NCBI RefSeq assembly: GCF_900111805.1
Contig: NZ_FOJN01000017.1
Span: 1 to 64,000, forward strand
Direction: 5' to 3'
Length of the DNA: 64,000 nt
Source of the DNA: Rhodococcoides kroppenstedtii
GTDB taxonomy: Bacteria > Actinomycetota > Actinomycetes > Mycobacteriales > Mycobacteriaceae
The translations under genes were made by a program, and so were the position numbers. Below are positions 26,538-35,687 of the stretch, piece by piece. Position 1 is the stretch's first letter. Every line of letters starts with the position of its first letter. The notes beneath the pieces are model-generated. The model was not told the origin of the DNA. It did no database searches and was given only the letters and a program-made list of their open reading frames with translations.

Positions 26538-27622
26538 GTGCACTAGACACGACGGCACCCGAGACGCGGGTCGCGGGGCGCCCGGCGTTCCGGATCGGCC
26601 GCTTCTCCACAGTGCGGCGCACCACACGGGTGCTGATCACCCTGGGCGTCACCGCGGCGCTGTTCCTCCTCTTCTGCCTGAACATCGGCCGCGGCGACTA
26701 CCCGCTGTCCATCCCGGACGTGGTGAACGTGTTGCTCGGCGGCGGATCGCGCATCGAACGCTTCGTCGTGACGGAGCTCCGGCTGCCGCGCGCCCTCACC
26801 GGCGCCCTGGTCGGCGCGGCGCTGGCCGTCGCGGGTGCGGTCACCCAGTCGATCACCCGCAACGCCCTCGCGAGCCCCGACATCCTGGGGATCACCTCGG
26901 GTGCCAGTGTCGCCGCGGTCGCCCTGATCGTACTGGGCGGCAGCGGAACCGCCGTCGGGCTGCTGGCCACCCTCGGCACCTCGGGCGCGGCGTTGGTGGG
27001 TGCCTTCCTGACGGCAGCGCTGATCTACGTCTTCGCGTGGCGCGGCGGCGTGGAGGGCATGCGGTTGGTGCTGATCGGCATCGCCATCAACGCGATGAAC
27101 ATCGCTCTCATCGGATGGCTGCTGGTCAGCGCCACCATCACCGACGTCACCCGAGCGCAGTTGTGGCTCACCGGAACACTGGCGGGGGCGACCTGGACGC
27201 AGGTGTGGCCGGTGCTCGCCGTGGTCGTCGTCCTCGGCACCGCCACGCTGGCGCTGTCCTTCCGCCTGAACGCCATGCGCCTCGGCGGGGACACCGCGCG
27301 CTCGCTGGGCGTGAACGTGCAGCGTTCGCAGGCCGCGCTGCTCGTGGTCGCCGTCGCCCTCGCCGCGGTCGCGACCTCCGTCGCCGGACCCATCGGCTTC
27401 GTCGCCCTGGCCGCCCCGCAGATCGCTCTGCGCCTGACCCGATCGCCGGAGCCGCCGATCGTCGCCTCGGCGCTGACCGGCGCGGCGATCGTGGTGGGAT
27501 CGGACCTCGTCGCCCGGACGATCCTGCCGGTCGAACTACCCGTCGGCATCGTCACTTCCGCCCTCGGCGGACCGTTCCTGCTGCATCTGATGATCAAGGC
27601 CAATCGAAAGGCGTCGGTATGA
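26534..27622 (+). CDS. Siderophore ABC permease, second subunit (FecCD family)
   Basis: A 362-residue FecCD permease with about ten membrane helices. It shows LRLPRALTGALVGAALAVAG, NALASPDILGITSGAS, GDTARSLGVNVQR and GPIGFVALAAPQIALRL. The HIA-to-QIA change in the coupling region is common in second subunits such as FepG. GTG 26534 overlaps the previous stop (GTGA), and the 3' end overlaps the ATPase gene by ATGA, so the three are tightly coupled. With the RDD-FecCD protein it forms the membrane channel of a ferric-siderophore importer. Confidence 0.93.
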   Translation: MSALDTTAPETRVAGRPAFRIGRFSTVRRTTRVLITLGVTAALFLLFCLNIGRGDYPLSIPDVVNVLLGGGSRIERFVVTELRLPRALTGALVGAALAVAGAVTQSITRNALASPDILGITSGASVAAVALIVLGGSGTAVGLLATLGTSGAALVGAFLTAALIYVFAWRGGVEGMRLVLIGIAINAMNIALIGWLLVSATITDVTRAQLWLTGTLAGATWTQVWPVLAVVVVLGTATLALSFRLNAMRLGGDTARSLGVNVQRSQAALLVVAVALAAVATSVAGPIGFVALAAPQIALRLTRSPEPPIVASALTGAAIVVGSDLVARTILPVELPVGIVTSALGGPFLLHLMIKANRKASV

Positions 27623-28464
27623 GCGCTTCCCCTCTCGCGCACGAGCATCGCCTGGCCGCCGACGGCATCTCGGTCGGCTACGGCGACCGGGTGGTGATCG
27701 ACGGACTCGACCTCGCGGTGCACACCGGCGTCATCACCACGGTCATCGGACCCAACGGCTGCGGCAAGTCGACCCTCCTGCGCGCGCTGGGTCGGCTGCT
27801 GACCCCGCGCACCGGCCAGGTGACGTTGGACGGCAAGGCGATCGGCAGTATGAAGACCCGCGACGTCGCGCGGACGCTCGGCGTCCTGCCGCAGTCCCCG
27901 ATCGCCCCCGAAGGGCTGACGGTCGCGGATCTCGTCGCCCGCGGACGCCACCCGCACCAGTCGTGGATCCGGCAGTGGTCCCGCGACGACGAGGCCGAGG
28001 TGGCGCGGGCACTCGAACTGACGGGCATCGAGGAACTGGCGGAGCGGCCGGTCGACCAGCTCTCCGGTGGTCAGCGTCAGCGCGCGTGGATCTCCATGGC
28101 TCTCGCGCAGGGCACCGACGTGCTCCTTCTCGACGAGCCCACGACCTACCTCGATCTCGCGCACTCCATCGAGGTCCTCGACCTCGTCGACCGGATGCAC
28201 GACGAGATGGGCCGCACCGTCGTGATGGTGTTGCACGATCTCAATCTCGCCATCCGCTACAGCGACCGCCTCGTCGTGATGCACGAGGGATCGATCGTCG
28301 CGTCCGGCACCCCGGCCGAGGTGATCTCGGAGAAACTTCTGCTCGAGGTGTTCGGGCTGGCCGCCGCCGTCATCGACGATCCGGTGTCGGACCGCCCGCT
28401 GGTGGTGCCGATCGGGACGCGCCACGTCCACGATCGGCGCCCGGCCGAGAATCTTCTCCCCTAG
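27619..28464 (+). CDS. Siderophore ABC transporter ATPase (FepC/FecE type)
   Basis: A 281-residue ABC ATPase. Walker A GPNGCGKST at 44-52, signature LSGGQ at 148-152, Walker B LLLLDEP with Asp172-Glu173, and LHDLN as the switch region. TTYLDLAHSIEVLDLV is typical of the siderophore group. It drives the two permeases encoded upstream. The operon has no binding protein of its own; the lipoprotein at 13850-14839 is the best candidate. The gene ends four bases into the converging aminoacyl-lipid synthase gene. Confidence 0.94.
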   Translation: MSASPLAHEHRLAADGISVGYGDRVVIDGLDLAVHTGVITTVIGPNGCGKSTLLRALGRLLTPRTGQVTLDGKAIGSMKTRDVARTLGVLPQSPIAPEGLTVADLVARGRHPHQSWIRQWSRDDEAEVARALELTGIEELAERPVDQLSGGQRQRAWISMALAQGTDVLLLDEPTTYLDLAHSIEVLDLVDRMHDEMGRTVVMVLHDLNLAIRYSDRLVVMHEGSIVASGTPAEVISEKLLLEVFGLAAAVIDDPVSDRPLVVPIGTRHVHDRRPAENLLP

Positions 28465-31073
28465 CGATCCATCATCGTGCGCACCAGCCGCACGCTCTGC
28501 GCGATCGAGACGTCCGGCAGGTAGGCGCGGCCGATGGCGTTGCCGATGCTCGGCAGGGCCGCCGGGTCCGGGAACGTCATGTACATCGGCTCGTACACGG
28601 GCTGGAACTTCGACTTGAACGCGAGCAGCGACCGGAAGCCGTAGACCGGCTCGAGGGTGCGCCCGACGACGTCGAGCAGTCGCTCCAGCATCGTGGACAA
28701 GGTCGTCGCCTGCGGGCTGTCCTCGGTGGGGTCGCCGACCTTGGCCAGCGGTGCGCCCGACAGGCTGAGGAACTCCGCGCCCTCCTCCTGCAGCGACAGC
28801 GCGGCCGAGGCGATGAGAAACTCCATCGCCGGGCGGAAGCCCTCGGAGCGGCGCCGCATGAAATCGAGCGTCCACCCCACCACGACGCCGTCACGATGGA
28901 CCGGCATCCACGAGGTGACTCCGTGCACGGTGCGGTGCTCGTCGATGGCCACCAGGCAGCGCACCGCCGGATCGTCGACCTCGTCCAGCCCGCCGAGGGT
29001 GAAGCCCATCTCGGGCATCCCCTTGTCCGCGACCCACTCCTCCGAGATCGCGGTGATCTGATCGGTCACCGCCAGCGGCGCGGTCGGGAACGAGATCCAC
29101 TCGGCCTCGACGCCGGCCTTCTTCGCCCGGTTGACCGCGGTGCGCACGTCCTGGAACTTCTTGCCGGTGAACGCGAGATCCTTCAGCGGCAACACCGTCT
29201 CCTCGCCGACCTGGATGCTCTCCCACCCGAGGTCCGACGTGATCGCCGCGGCGTCCGGCGTGACCGAGTAGAAGCACGGCGACCAACCGTTGGCGGCGGC
29301 GTACTCGGCGAAGCCCACGATCGCGGATCGTCGGTCGGCCGGCGGACCGACGGGATCCCCGGTGGTCAGTGCGACGCCCGAGATCACGCGGAAGGCGACG
29401 TAGCTGCGACCGTCGTCGGTGAACCAGTACCGGTTGCCGCGCCAGGTCGTCATCCAGGACAGCGCACTGCCGCTCGACGCGCGGAGCACCTCGCGCGCCC
29501 GTTCGGCCGCGTCGGAGTCGACGCCGTAGGTGACGCGGGAGAACGACGCCGCCGTGGCGACGACGAGAACCAGCCAGAAGACGATGCCGGTCCATTCGTA
29601 GAGCAGGGTGGTGGGCCCGCTGTTCGGGAGGAACGGTGCGTCGAACCACTGCAACAACACGGGCGGGACGAGCCGCTGGGGGTAGTCGAGCAGCAGCGCG
29701 CCGACCGACGGGTCGCCGTCGAAGCTGCGCCGGATCCAGGTGCCCAGCAGGACGTAGAGCACGCCGAGTCCGACGGCGGTGGCGGCGACGAGGGTCCACA
29801 GTTCGCGGTACGTACCGCGCGGCGCGGCGACGTCGAAACGCCGTCGGGTCACGACGAGCAGCGCCAGCACCAGTACGGGGACCACGAAGGGCACCACCGA
29901 GCGGTAGAGCGTCGGCTCGGCGGTGCCGTAGAAGATCGTGTCGTTGTCGTCGACGAAGCGGATGAGGACGTTGGCGGCGGCCAGCACCACCAGCGCCGCC
30001 TGCGCGACGACGGCCGCGATCCAGGCGAACCGTCGCCCGCGGCGCAGTCCGTCGGCCAGCACCAGGAGATAGACGGACGGCAGCACGCTCGCGATCACGG
30101 GCCCGACGCCGCCGAGGCGGAGATCGAGCAGCCCCCGGCGGCAGTCCGCCGACGTCTGATCGGCGGCACACACCAGGTTGACCTCGTCCACCGTCCACGG
30201 CTGACTGCGGAACAGCTCGCGCAGGACGGCCAGCGGGCCGACGGCGTTCGGCGAGAACGCCGCGATCATCGGTCCGAGGGCGCTGGCCGCGACGATCAGA
30301 GCGACCAGCACGCGCTCCTCGCGCCGCGTCCCGGCCAACCGTGATCCACGCGGGGACCGGCCGATCACGAGCGGCCCGACCACCGCACCCACCGCCACGG
30401 TCGCCAGCGCCATGACGTCGCCGAGGTGGCCACCGAACAGGGCGAGCACGGCGGTGAACGCCACCAGCCCGACCCGGATGCGCCGTCGCCAGAGCGTGGT
30501 GGCCGACGCGCTCGCGGCCATGAGCGTGCCGAGGATCCACGCGAAGGGTCCCGAGAAGACGCCGAGGTGCAGCTGGAACCCCCACGCCTCGTCGAGCACC
30601 TGCGCGGCGGCCGCGAACGCGAGCGCTACCAGCGCGCCGCCCACCTGCGTCAGCACCGCCACCAGCGCGAACCGCCGCGAGCCGAGCCGCTGCTCGGTGG
30701 GCGCCGCGACCACGAGCAGCAGCACGGTCGAGGCGATCGCCGCGAGCCACCCCACCACCACGACGCCCGAGGTCAGCGGGGTCCACAACCGCATGTTCTC
30801 GATCGGCACGATGCCCAGCGCCAGATGGTGGTCGACGAAACTGCGCACACTCCGCGTGGTGAGCATGCCGACCACGAAGACGCCCCACATGATCGCGAGG
30901 ACGGCCAACGTCACCGGCGCGCGTCGGGCACCGTCGCGCACGGTCGGTGCCGCGCGGCCCACCTGGCGCGCGACGGACGTCCGGAGGCGCCGCAGAGCGG
31001 AGGGTGGTGACTCGGCCGGGGTCTCGACGGTCGCGGCCGGTTCCGGGGCGCCGGTGTTCGGGGTGGCGTTCAC
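28461..31073 (-). CDS. MprF-like phosphatidylglycerol aminoacyltransferase (DUF2156) membrane protein
   Basis: An 870-residue protein. The N-terminal ~500 residues hold many membrane helices, the first part rhomboid-like (LWTPLTSGVVVVGWLAAI). The C-terminal ~330 residues are the MprF/LPG synthase domain, with WRGNRYWFTDDGRS, ALTTGDPVGPP, KKFQDVRTAVNRAKKAG, and FLSLSGAPLA. Such enzymes move an amino acid from aminoacyl-tRNA to phosphatidylglycerol or another lipid. GTG 31073 overlaps the upstream esterase stop (GTGA) with AGGA eight bases upstream, which favours it over the longer frame. No fused lysyl-tRNA synthetase is present. Confidence 0.85.
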   Translation of the reverse strand: MNATPNTGAPEPAATVETPAESPPSALRRLRTSVARQVGRAAPTVRDGARRAPVTLAVLAIMWGVFVVGMLTTRSVRSFVDHHLALGIVPIENMRLWTPLTSGVVVVGWLAAIASTVLLLVVAAPTEQRLGSRRFALVAVLTQVGGALVALAFAAAAQVLDEAWGFQLHLGVFSGPFAWILGTLMAASASATTLWRRRIRVGLVAFTAVLALFGGHLGDVMALATVAVGAVVGPLVIGRSPRGSRLAGTRREERVLVALIVAASALGPMIAAFSPNAVGPLAVLRELFRSQPWTVDEVNLVCAADQTSADCRRGLLDLRLGGVGPVIASVLPSVYLLVLADGLRRGRRFAWIAAVVAQAALVVLAAANVLIRFVDDNDTIFYGTAEPTLYRSVVPFVVPVLVLALLVVTRRRFDVAAPRGTYRELWTLVAATAVGLGVLYVLLGTWIRRSFDGDPSVGALLLDYPQRLVPPVLLQWFDAPFLPNSGPTTLLYEWTGIVFWLVLVVATAASFSRVTYGVDSDAAERAREVLRASSGSALSWMTTWRGNRYWFTDDGRSYVAFRVISGVALTTGDPVGPPADRRSAIVGFAEYAAANGWSPCFYSVTPDAAAITSDLGWESIQVGEETVLPLKDLAFTGKKFQDVRTAVNRAKKAGVEAEWISFPTAPLAVTDQITAISEEWVADKGMPEMGFTLGGLDEVDDPAVRCLVAIDEHRTVHGVTSWMPVHRDGVVVGWTLDFMRRRSEGFRPAMEFLIASAALSLQEEGAEFLSLSGAPLAKVGDPTEDSPQATTLSTMLERLLDVVGRTLEPVYGFRSLLAFKSKFQPVYEPMYMTFPDPAALPSIGNAIGRAYLPDVSIAQSVRLVRTMMDR

Positions 31074-32368
31074 GCGGTGATTCCTGTTCTCGTTCCCAGC
31101 CATCCGATCTCGCGCCGGAGGCCTTCGGACCACGTCTGATAGCTGTGCCCACCGGGCACCTCGAGGTACTGCACGTCCATCCCCGCCGCCCGTGCGGCGG
31201 CCACCAACTGCGCGGCGTAGCCCTTGTACTCGGGGTCGTCCGCGCCGACGACGAACACGCCGGCGGACCCGTCGTAGCGGCGGGTGGCCATGAGGTTCAT
31301 CGGGTTGACGGCCTCGAACGCCGCCTCGCTACCGCCGAACGCCGCGTCGAGCGTGCGCTGCTTGTCCCCCAGCGTCGGCGCGAGTTGCCCCGACAGCACG
31401 AGGAACGTGGGATAGACCTGCGGGAAGTTCGTGGCCATCTGCAGCGCACAGGTACCGCCGTAGGAGAGCCCGCCGACGGCCCAGGACCTCGGATCCGGAT
31501 TCACCTGCAGGGTGGCGCGGACCCAGGTGGGCACGTCCGTCGACAGATAGGTGGCGACGTTGCCGAGAGGCGAGTCGACGCAGAGCGGGTTGGCGACGGC
31601 GCTTCCGGTCGCGTCGGCCACCACGACGACGGGCGCGAGCCCGCCGTGTTCGGCGGCGTACGCGTCCATCGTCTGCACCAATCGGCCACCGGTGAGCCAG
31701 TCGTCCGGAGCGCCGGGTTGGCCCGCCATGAGGACGAGGACGGGAAGCAGGGGACGACGCGGAGCGAAGTACGCGGGCGGCAGGTAGACCTGCGCGTTGC
31801 GCGCCGAGAATCCCGAGGCGGTACCCGGGATCGGGGTGTCGAGGATGCGACCCCCGGACGGCATATCCGGGGGCGGCGTCCAGACCGACTCGAGCGGCGA
31901 TCCGGTGATCGGATCCGTCGAACGGTCCGTCGCCTCGTCGAGTCCGACCTGCTCGGCGGCGTCGAGCCCCAGAGCACTCCCGACGGTCGGGTAGGCCGCG
32001 AAGACGAGATTGACCTGCAGAGAGGCGGTGGCCACCACGGCGACGGCGGCGAGCACGGCGAGGATCTTCGTCCACCATCGGCGTGCGGCGACGATGCGGG
32101 GAACCAGGAGCAGCAGCCCCAGCAGCCCCACACCGATCCAGACGTAGACCGCGATCTGGATCGGGTCCGGGAACCCCCGCCAGATCTTCTCGACGACGAC
32201 CCAGCCGAGGGCGGTGAGTGCGGCGGCGGCGAGCAGGGAGATCGGCACCGACCGCAGGAGGTGGGGCCGACGACGCGACACCACCAGGACGACCAGCCCG
32301 ACCACGCCGACGGACGTCACGACGGTGGGAAGCGGTCCGCTGACCAGCGAGGTGTCGAGAAGGGCCAC
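31070..32368 (-). CDS. Membrane-anchored esterase (Ag85/esterase D-like)
   Basis: A 432-residue protein. About four N-terminal membrane helices (GVVGLVVLVV, ISLLAAAALTALGW, YVWIGVGLLGLLLLV, ILAVLAAVAVVA) precede an extracytoplasmic alpha/beta hydrolase. The nucleophile elbow is GLSYGGTCA (Ser302), and the catalytic His lies in PGGHSYQTW near 414. The coupled gene encodes an MprF-like synthase. In corynebacteria and enterococci such pairs make and hydrolyse aminoacyl-lipids, so this may be an aminoacyl-phospholipid hydrolase. Start is GTG 32368. Confidence 0.85.
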   Translation of the reverse strand: MALLDTSLVSGPLPTVVTSVGVVGLVVLVVSRRRPHLLRSVPISLLAAAALTALGWVVVEKIWRGFPDPIQIAVYVWIGVGLLGLLLLVPRIVAARRWWTKILAVLAAVAVVATASLQVNLVFAAYPTVGSALGLDAAEQVGLDEATDRSTDPITGSPLESVWTPPPDMPSGGRILDTPIPGTASGFSARNAQVYLPPAYFAPRRPLLPVLVLMAGQPGAPDDWLTGGRLVQTMDAYAAEHGGLAPVVVVADATGSAVANPLCVDSPLGNVATYLSTDVPTWVRATLQVNPDPRSWAVGGLSYGGTCALQMATNFPQVYPTFLVLSGQLAPTLGDKQRTLDAAFGGSEAAFEAVNPMNLMATRRYDGSAGVFVVGADDPEYKGYAAQLVAAARAAGMDVQYLEVPGGHSYQTWSEGLRREIGWLGTRTGITA

Positions 32369-32432
32369 CGCGTCACAGTAGCGCCGTCCCGCCCCACCGC
32401 GTTCGGTTCGCTGCGGGTGGCCCGGCGCGCCC

Positions 32433-32449
32433 TACTACACCCCGTAATA
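32433..32449. promoter_or_regulatory. BlaI-type operator
   Basis: TACTACACCCCGTAATA: arms TACTAC and GTAATA, one mismatch from symmetry, five-base spacer. It is 27 bp before the BlaI-like gene and resembles the TACTAC...GTAGTA sites of mycobacterial BlaI. Confidence 0.55.
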
Positions 32450-32475
32450 CGCACTCGTGTCGGAGGAGCACTACC

Positions 32476-32874
32476 ATGAGCCGAATGGCAGGCCTGGGCG
32501 ATCTCGAACGTGCGGTGATGGAACATCTCTGGGCCAGCGACTCGCCGCAGACCGTGCGACAGGTCCACGAGGCCCTGGCGTCCCAGCGCGAGCTGGCCTA
32601 CACCACCGTCATGACGGTGCTGCAGCGGCTGGCCAAGAAGAAGCTGGTCACTCAACGTCGGGACGATCGCGCCCACCGGTACGCCCCGGTCCACGGTCGA
32701 GAGGAACTGGTGGCGAGCCTCATGGTGGATGCGCTCGATCAGGCCGACCGATCCGGCGGACGCGCAGCGGCCCTCGTCCACTTCGTCGGCCGAGTGAGCG
32801 CCGACGAGGCCGCAGCGCTGCGGCAGGCTCTGGCAGCATTGGACGAGCGGGACCCCGACACCCGCTCCGACTGA
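32476..32874 (+). CDS. BlaI/MecI-family transcriptional repressor (Rv1846c-like)
   Basis: A 132-residue winged-helix repressor. LGDLERAVMEHLWASDSPQTV and ELAYTTVMTVLQRLAKKKLV form the DNA-binding region. The later part is a dimerisation helix. BlaI-type repressors in mycobacteria control beta-lactamase and respiratory ATP synthase genes and are inactivated by the partner protease. A GGAGGA ribosome site precedes the ATG, and a candidate operator lies just upstream. The BlaR1-like protease gene follows 30 bases later. Confidence 0.92.
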   Translation: MSRMAGLGDLERAVMEHLWASDSPQTVRQVHEALASQRELAYTTVMTVLQRLAKKKLVTQRRDDRAHRYAPVHGREELVASLMVDALDQADRSGGRAAALVHFVGRVSADEAAALRQALAALDERDPDTRSD

Positions 32875-32904
32875 GCGCAACCGCCCGACGACGAACCCGA
32901 GGAC

Positions 32905-33852
32905 ATGAACGCACCGACCGCGCTGGTATTCGCCGCACTGGCGTTGCTGCTCGCGGGCCCGGTTCCGGCGATGCTGGCGCGGGCGACGTGGCCGCACCGC
33001 ACGCCGCGGGCCGCGCTCGTCCTGTGGCAGGCGATCGCGCTGGCCGCGGTGCTCTCGGCGTTCTCCTCGGGTCTCGCCATCGCCAGCCAGCTCCTGGTCC
33101 CCGGCCCGGACGGTCGGCCCACCACGGCGCCGACCGCGGAGATCGCGGCCCTGGGTCTCCCGCTCTGGATCGTCTACGTCACGGTCTTCGTCGTCACTCT
33201 CGTCATCGGTGCGCGACTGGTCTGGGCGACGTCGCTGGTGGCGGTGAAGACGCGCCGGCGTCGCGCCCGGCACCGGACGCTGGTGGACATCCTCGATCGC
33301 GGCTCGGACACCCCGTCTCGGCACGGCGCGGACGTCCGGGTACTCGACTCGCTCGACCCCATCGCCTACTGCCTCCCCGGTCTTCGGCAACGCGTGGTCC
33401 TCAGCGAGGGCACCCTGGCCCATCTCGACGACGCCGAACTCGCCGCGATCCTGACCCACGAGCGTTCGCACCTGCGGGCGCGGCACGATCTGGTGCTGGA
33501 GGCCTTCATGGCCGTCAACCAGGCGTTTCCCCGCGTGGTCCGCAGTCGGTCCGCACTCGGCTCGGTGCAGTTGCTGGTCGAACTGCTCGCCGACGACAGC
33601 GCCGTCCGCGTCACCGGCCCGAAGCCCCTGGCGCGCGCCCTCGTCGCCTGTGCCGGCTCGGCGGCGCCCAAGGGGGCACTCGCCGCAGGCGGGCCCAGCA
33701 CCCTCGTCCGGGTCGAGCGTCTCGCCCGACCGGGACCGGATCACCGCGTCGCCGCGCTCGCCTATCTCGCGTCCGCCGCGATCCTCGTGGTGCCCACCAT
33801 CTACGTCGCCGTGCCGTGGCTGACGGAGTTGCGCCGCCTGATGGGCCACTAG
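32905..33852 (+). CDS. M56-family membrane metalloprotease (BlaR1-like, Rv1845c-like)
   Basis: A 315-residue membrane protease. Helices at the N-terminus and near 85-105 (WIVYVTVFVVTLVIGARLV) frame a cytoplasmic M56 domain with the zinc motif HERSH (His185-His189). A last helix lies near 285-305. Unlike staphylococcal BlaR1 it has no penicillin-binding sensor domain, as usual in mycobacteria. It should cleave or inactivate the BlaI-like repressor encoded upstream. An ATG at 32905 is preceded by GAGGAC. Confidence 0.9.
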   Translation: MNAPTALVFAALALLLAGPVPAMLARATWPHRTPRAALVLWQAIALAAVLSAFSSGLAIASQLLVPGPDGRPTTAPTAEIAALGLPLWIVYVTVFVVTLVIGARLVWATSLVAVKTRRRRARHRTLVDILDRGSDTPSRHGADVRVLDSLDPIAYCLPGLRQRVVLSEGTLAHLDDAELAAILTHERSHLRARHDLVLEAFMAVNQAFPRVVRSRSALGSVQLLVELLADDSAVRVTGPKPLARALVACAGSAAPKGALAAGGPSTLVRVERLARPGPDHRVAALAYLASAAILVVPTIYVAVPWLTELRRLMGH

Positions 33853-34160
33853 AGCCGGCCGGACACCCGCGACGGTTGCGCTGCTCACACGAGTCGTGGC
33901 CGGGCGTCCTCGTCGCGTAGGCTGGACCGCGGTTCGCACGTCGAACCATCAGATATTCGATACGGCACGTTATTTCCTTCACCGCCGACCGTGATGCCCC
34001 GCGCATTCGGCTCCGTGGTCGTTCGAGACACCTTCTTTCGTTGTCCGGCGGGATTCCCCGCCCTGCGAGCCAGGTGATGTGTGCCCTGGCTCGTCTCGTC
34101 GATCGGCGCCCGAGGGTGCCGTCGACTTCGACGCGCCCGTAACCCGAGAGGTCCCCCGCG
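33853..34160 (+). promoter_or_regulatory. Structured leader of the DEAD-box helicase gene (308-bp gap)
   Basis: No protein gene is seen here. Three hairpins follow each other before the helicase start: 34047-34062 (6-bp stem), 34066-34093 (perfect 9-bp stem, 10-base loop) and 34104-34121 (7-bp stem with one G-T). The AT-richer patch at 33945-33985 is the likeliest promoter region. Long structured leaders are common for cold- or self-regulated RNA helicase genes. It matches no riboswitch class I know. Confidence 0.5.
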
Positions 34161-35615
34161 TTGATCGACGCAACACCGCTGTCCCCTGCCGCCGCCGAGG
34201 CGGCCGTCGCCACCTTCGCCGAGCTCGGCCTCCCCGCCCCCGTGGTGACGGCCCTCGCCGCGAAGGGCATCACCGTTCCCTCCCCCATCCAGTCCATGGC
34301 GATCGGCGACGCACTCGCCGGCCGCAACGTGCTCGGCCGCGCGCAGACCGGATCCGGCAAGACCCTGGCCTTCGGCCTGCCGATGCTCGCCCGCCTCGCC
34401 GAGCTGGGTGACACGCCCGCCGCGAAGCGCCCGCGGGCACTCGTCCTGGTGCCCACCCGTGAACTCGCGTTCCAGGTGGTCGACTCGCTTCAGACGTACG
34501 CCGCCCCGCTTCGCCTGTCGGTCCGGCCCGCCGTCGGCGGCACCCCGTTCGGTCGGCAGGCCGACCAGCTCCGGCGCGGGGTCGACGTTCTCGTCGCCAC
34601 GCCCGGTCGACTGGGCGACCATCTGCGTCAGGGCACCTGCCTGCTCGACGACGTGTGCATCACGGCCCTCGACGAAGCCGACCAGATGGCCGACATGGGC
34701 TTCCTGCCCGAGGTCCGCGAGATCCTCGGACTGACCGCACCCGACGGCCAGCGCATGCTGTTCTCGGCGACGCTCGACCGTGAGGTCCAGTCCCTGGTCC
34801 GCCGGTTCCTGCCCGACCACGTGCAGCACTCGACCGGCGACAGCAAGGCCGCCGTCGAGTCGATGGAGCACTACATCCTCAACGTCGGACGCGGCCAGAA
34901 GGACATCGTGCTGTCCGAGATCGCCGCACGTCAGGGTGGCCGCACCATCATGTTCGCGCGGACCAAGCTCGGCTGCGAAGGCATCACCGACCGCCTGCGC
35001 GCCGTCGGCATCCACGCCGAGTCGCTGCATGGCGGCAAGGCGCAGAATCAGCGCACCCGCGTCCTGGACCGGTTCAAGAACGGTCGCACCCCGGTGCTCG
35101 TCGCCACCGACGTCGCCGCCCGCGGCATCCACGTCGACGGCATCGACCTGGTCGTCCACGTCGACCCGCCGGCCGACCACAAGGACTACATGCACCGCGC
35201 CGGCCGCACCGCGCGCGCCGGAGCCGCCGGGACCGTCGTCGCGATCGCCCTGCCGAACCAGCGCCGCATCATCGGGCGCCTCACCGGCCAGGCCGGCGTG
35301 AAGGTAACCGAGGTGAACGTCTCCCCCGGGTCGGCCGAGCTCGGCGCCATCACCGGCGCGCAGAAGCCGTCGGGCGAGCCCGTGCGGGAGGCGCCGCGTC
35401 GTGAGCGTCCCGCCGGCGCGCCGCGTCGAGAGGGTGGCTACCGCGGCCAGGGTGGACCCCGTCGCGAGGGTGGACCCCGCCGTGACGGTGGATTCCGTCG
35501 CGAGGGCGCACCCCGTCGCGAGGGTGCACCCCGCCGCGAGGCCGCGCCCCGCCGGGACACCGGCAGCACCTCCGGCGGCGGCTTCCGCAGCCGCGCATCG
35601 CACGCGGCCGACTAG
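34161..35615 (+). CDS. DEAD-box ATP-dependent RNA helicase (RhlE/CshA-like)
   Basis: A 484-residue RNA helicase. Q motif VPSPIQSMAI, motif I AQTGSGKT (61-68), motif Ia PTRELAFQV, motif II DEAD (171-174), SAT in LFSATLD, and the second RecA domain with RTKLGCEGI, VATDVAARGIHV and HRAGRTARAG. The last ~100 residues are an RGG-like tail of repeated RREG/RRDG units, typical for RNA binding. It unwinds structured RNA in ribosome assembly or mRNA decay, often at low temperature. The start TTG 34161 follows GAGAGGTC. A strong terminator follows. Confidence 0.95.
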   Translation: MIDATPLSPAAAEAAVATFAELGLPAPVVTALAAKGITVPSPIQSMAIGDALAGRNVLGRAQTGSGKTLAFGLPMLARLAELGDTPAAKRPRALVLVPTRELAFQVVDSLQTYAAPLRLSVRPAVGGTPFGRQADQLRRGVDVLVATPGRLGDHLRQGTCLLDDVCITALDEADQMADMGFLPEVREILGLTAPDGQRMLFSATLDREVQSLVRRFLPDHVQHSTGDSKAAVESMEHYILNVGRGQKDIVLSEIAARQGGRTIMFARTKLGCEGITDRLRAVGIHAESLHGGKAQNQRTRVLDRFKNGRTPVLVATDVAARGIHVDGIDLVVHVDPPADHKDYMHRAGRTARAGAAGTVVAIALPNQRRIIGRLTGQAGVKVTEVNVSPGSAELGAITGAQKPSGEPVREAPRRERPAGAPRREGGYRGQGGPRREGGPRRDGGFRREGAPRREGAPRREAAPRRDTGSTSGGGFRSRASHAAD

Positions 35616-35636
35616 AACCGACCCGCTCGCCGGCTC

Positions 35637-35673
35637 CTGCCCGGCCCCGGACTTTTCAGCCGGGGCCGGGCAG
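35637..35673 (+). terminator. Hairpin terminator after helicase gene
   Basis: A perfect 14-bp GC-rich stem (35637-35650 with 35660-35673) and a nine-base loop, 21 bases after the helicase stop and before gnd. Confidence 0.85.
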
Positions 35674-35687
35674 GGAAAGCTGGGCAC

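Noticed and set aside
35395-35590. CRISPR-like or tandem DNA repeat
   Set aside because: The short repeats encode the RREG/RRDG tail of the helicase, are in frame and have no spacers.
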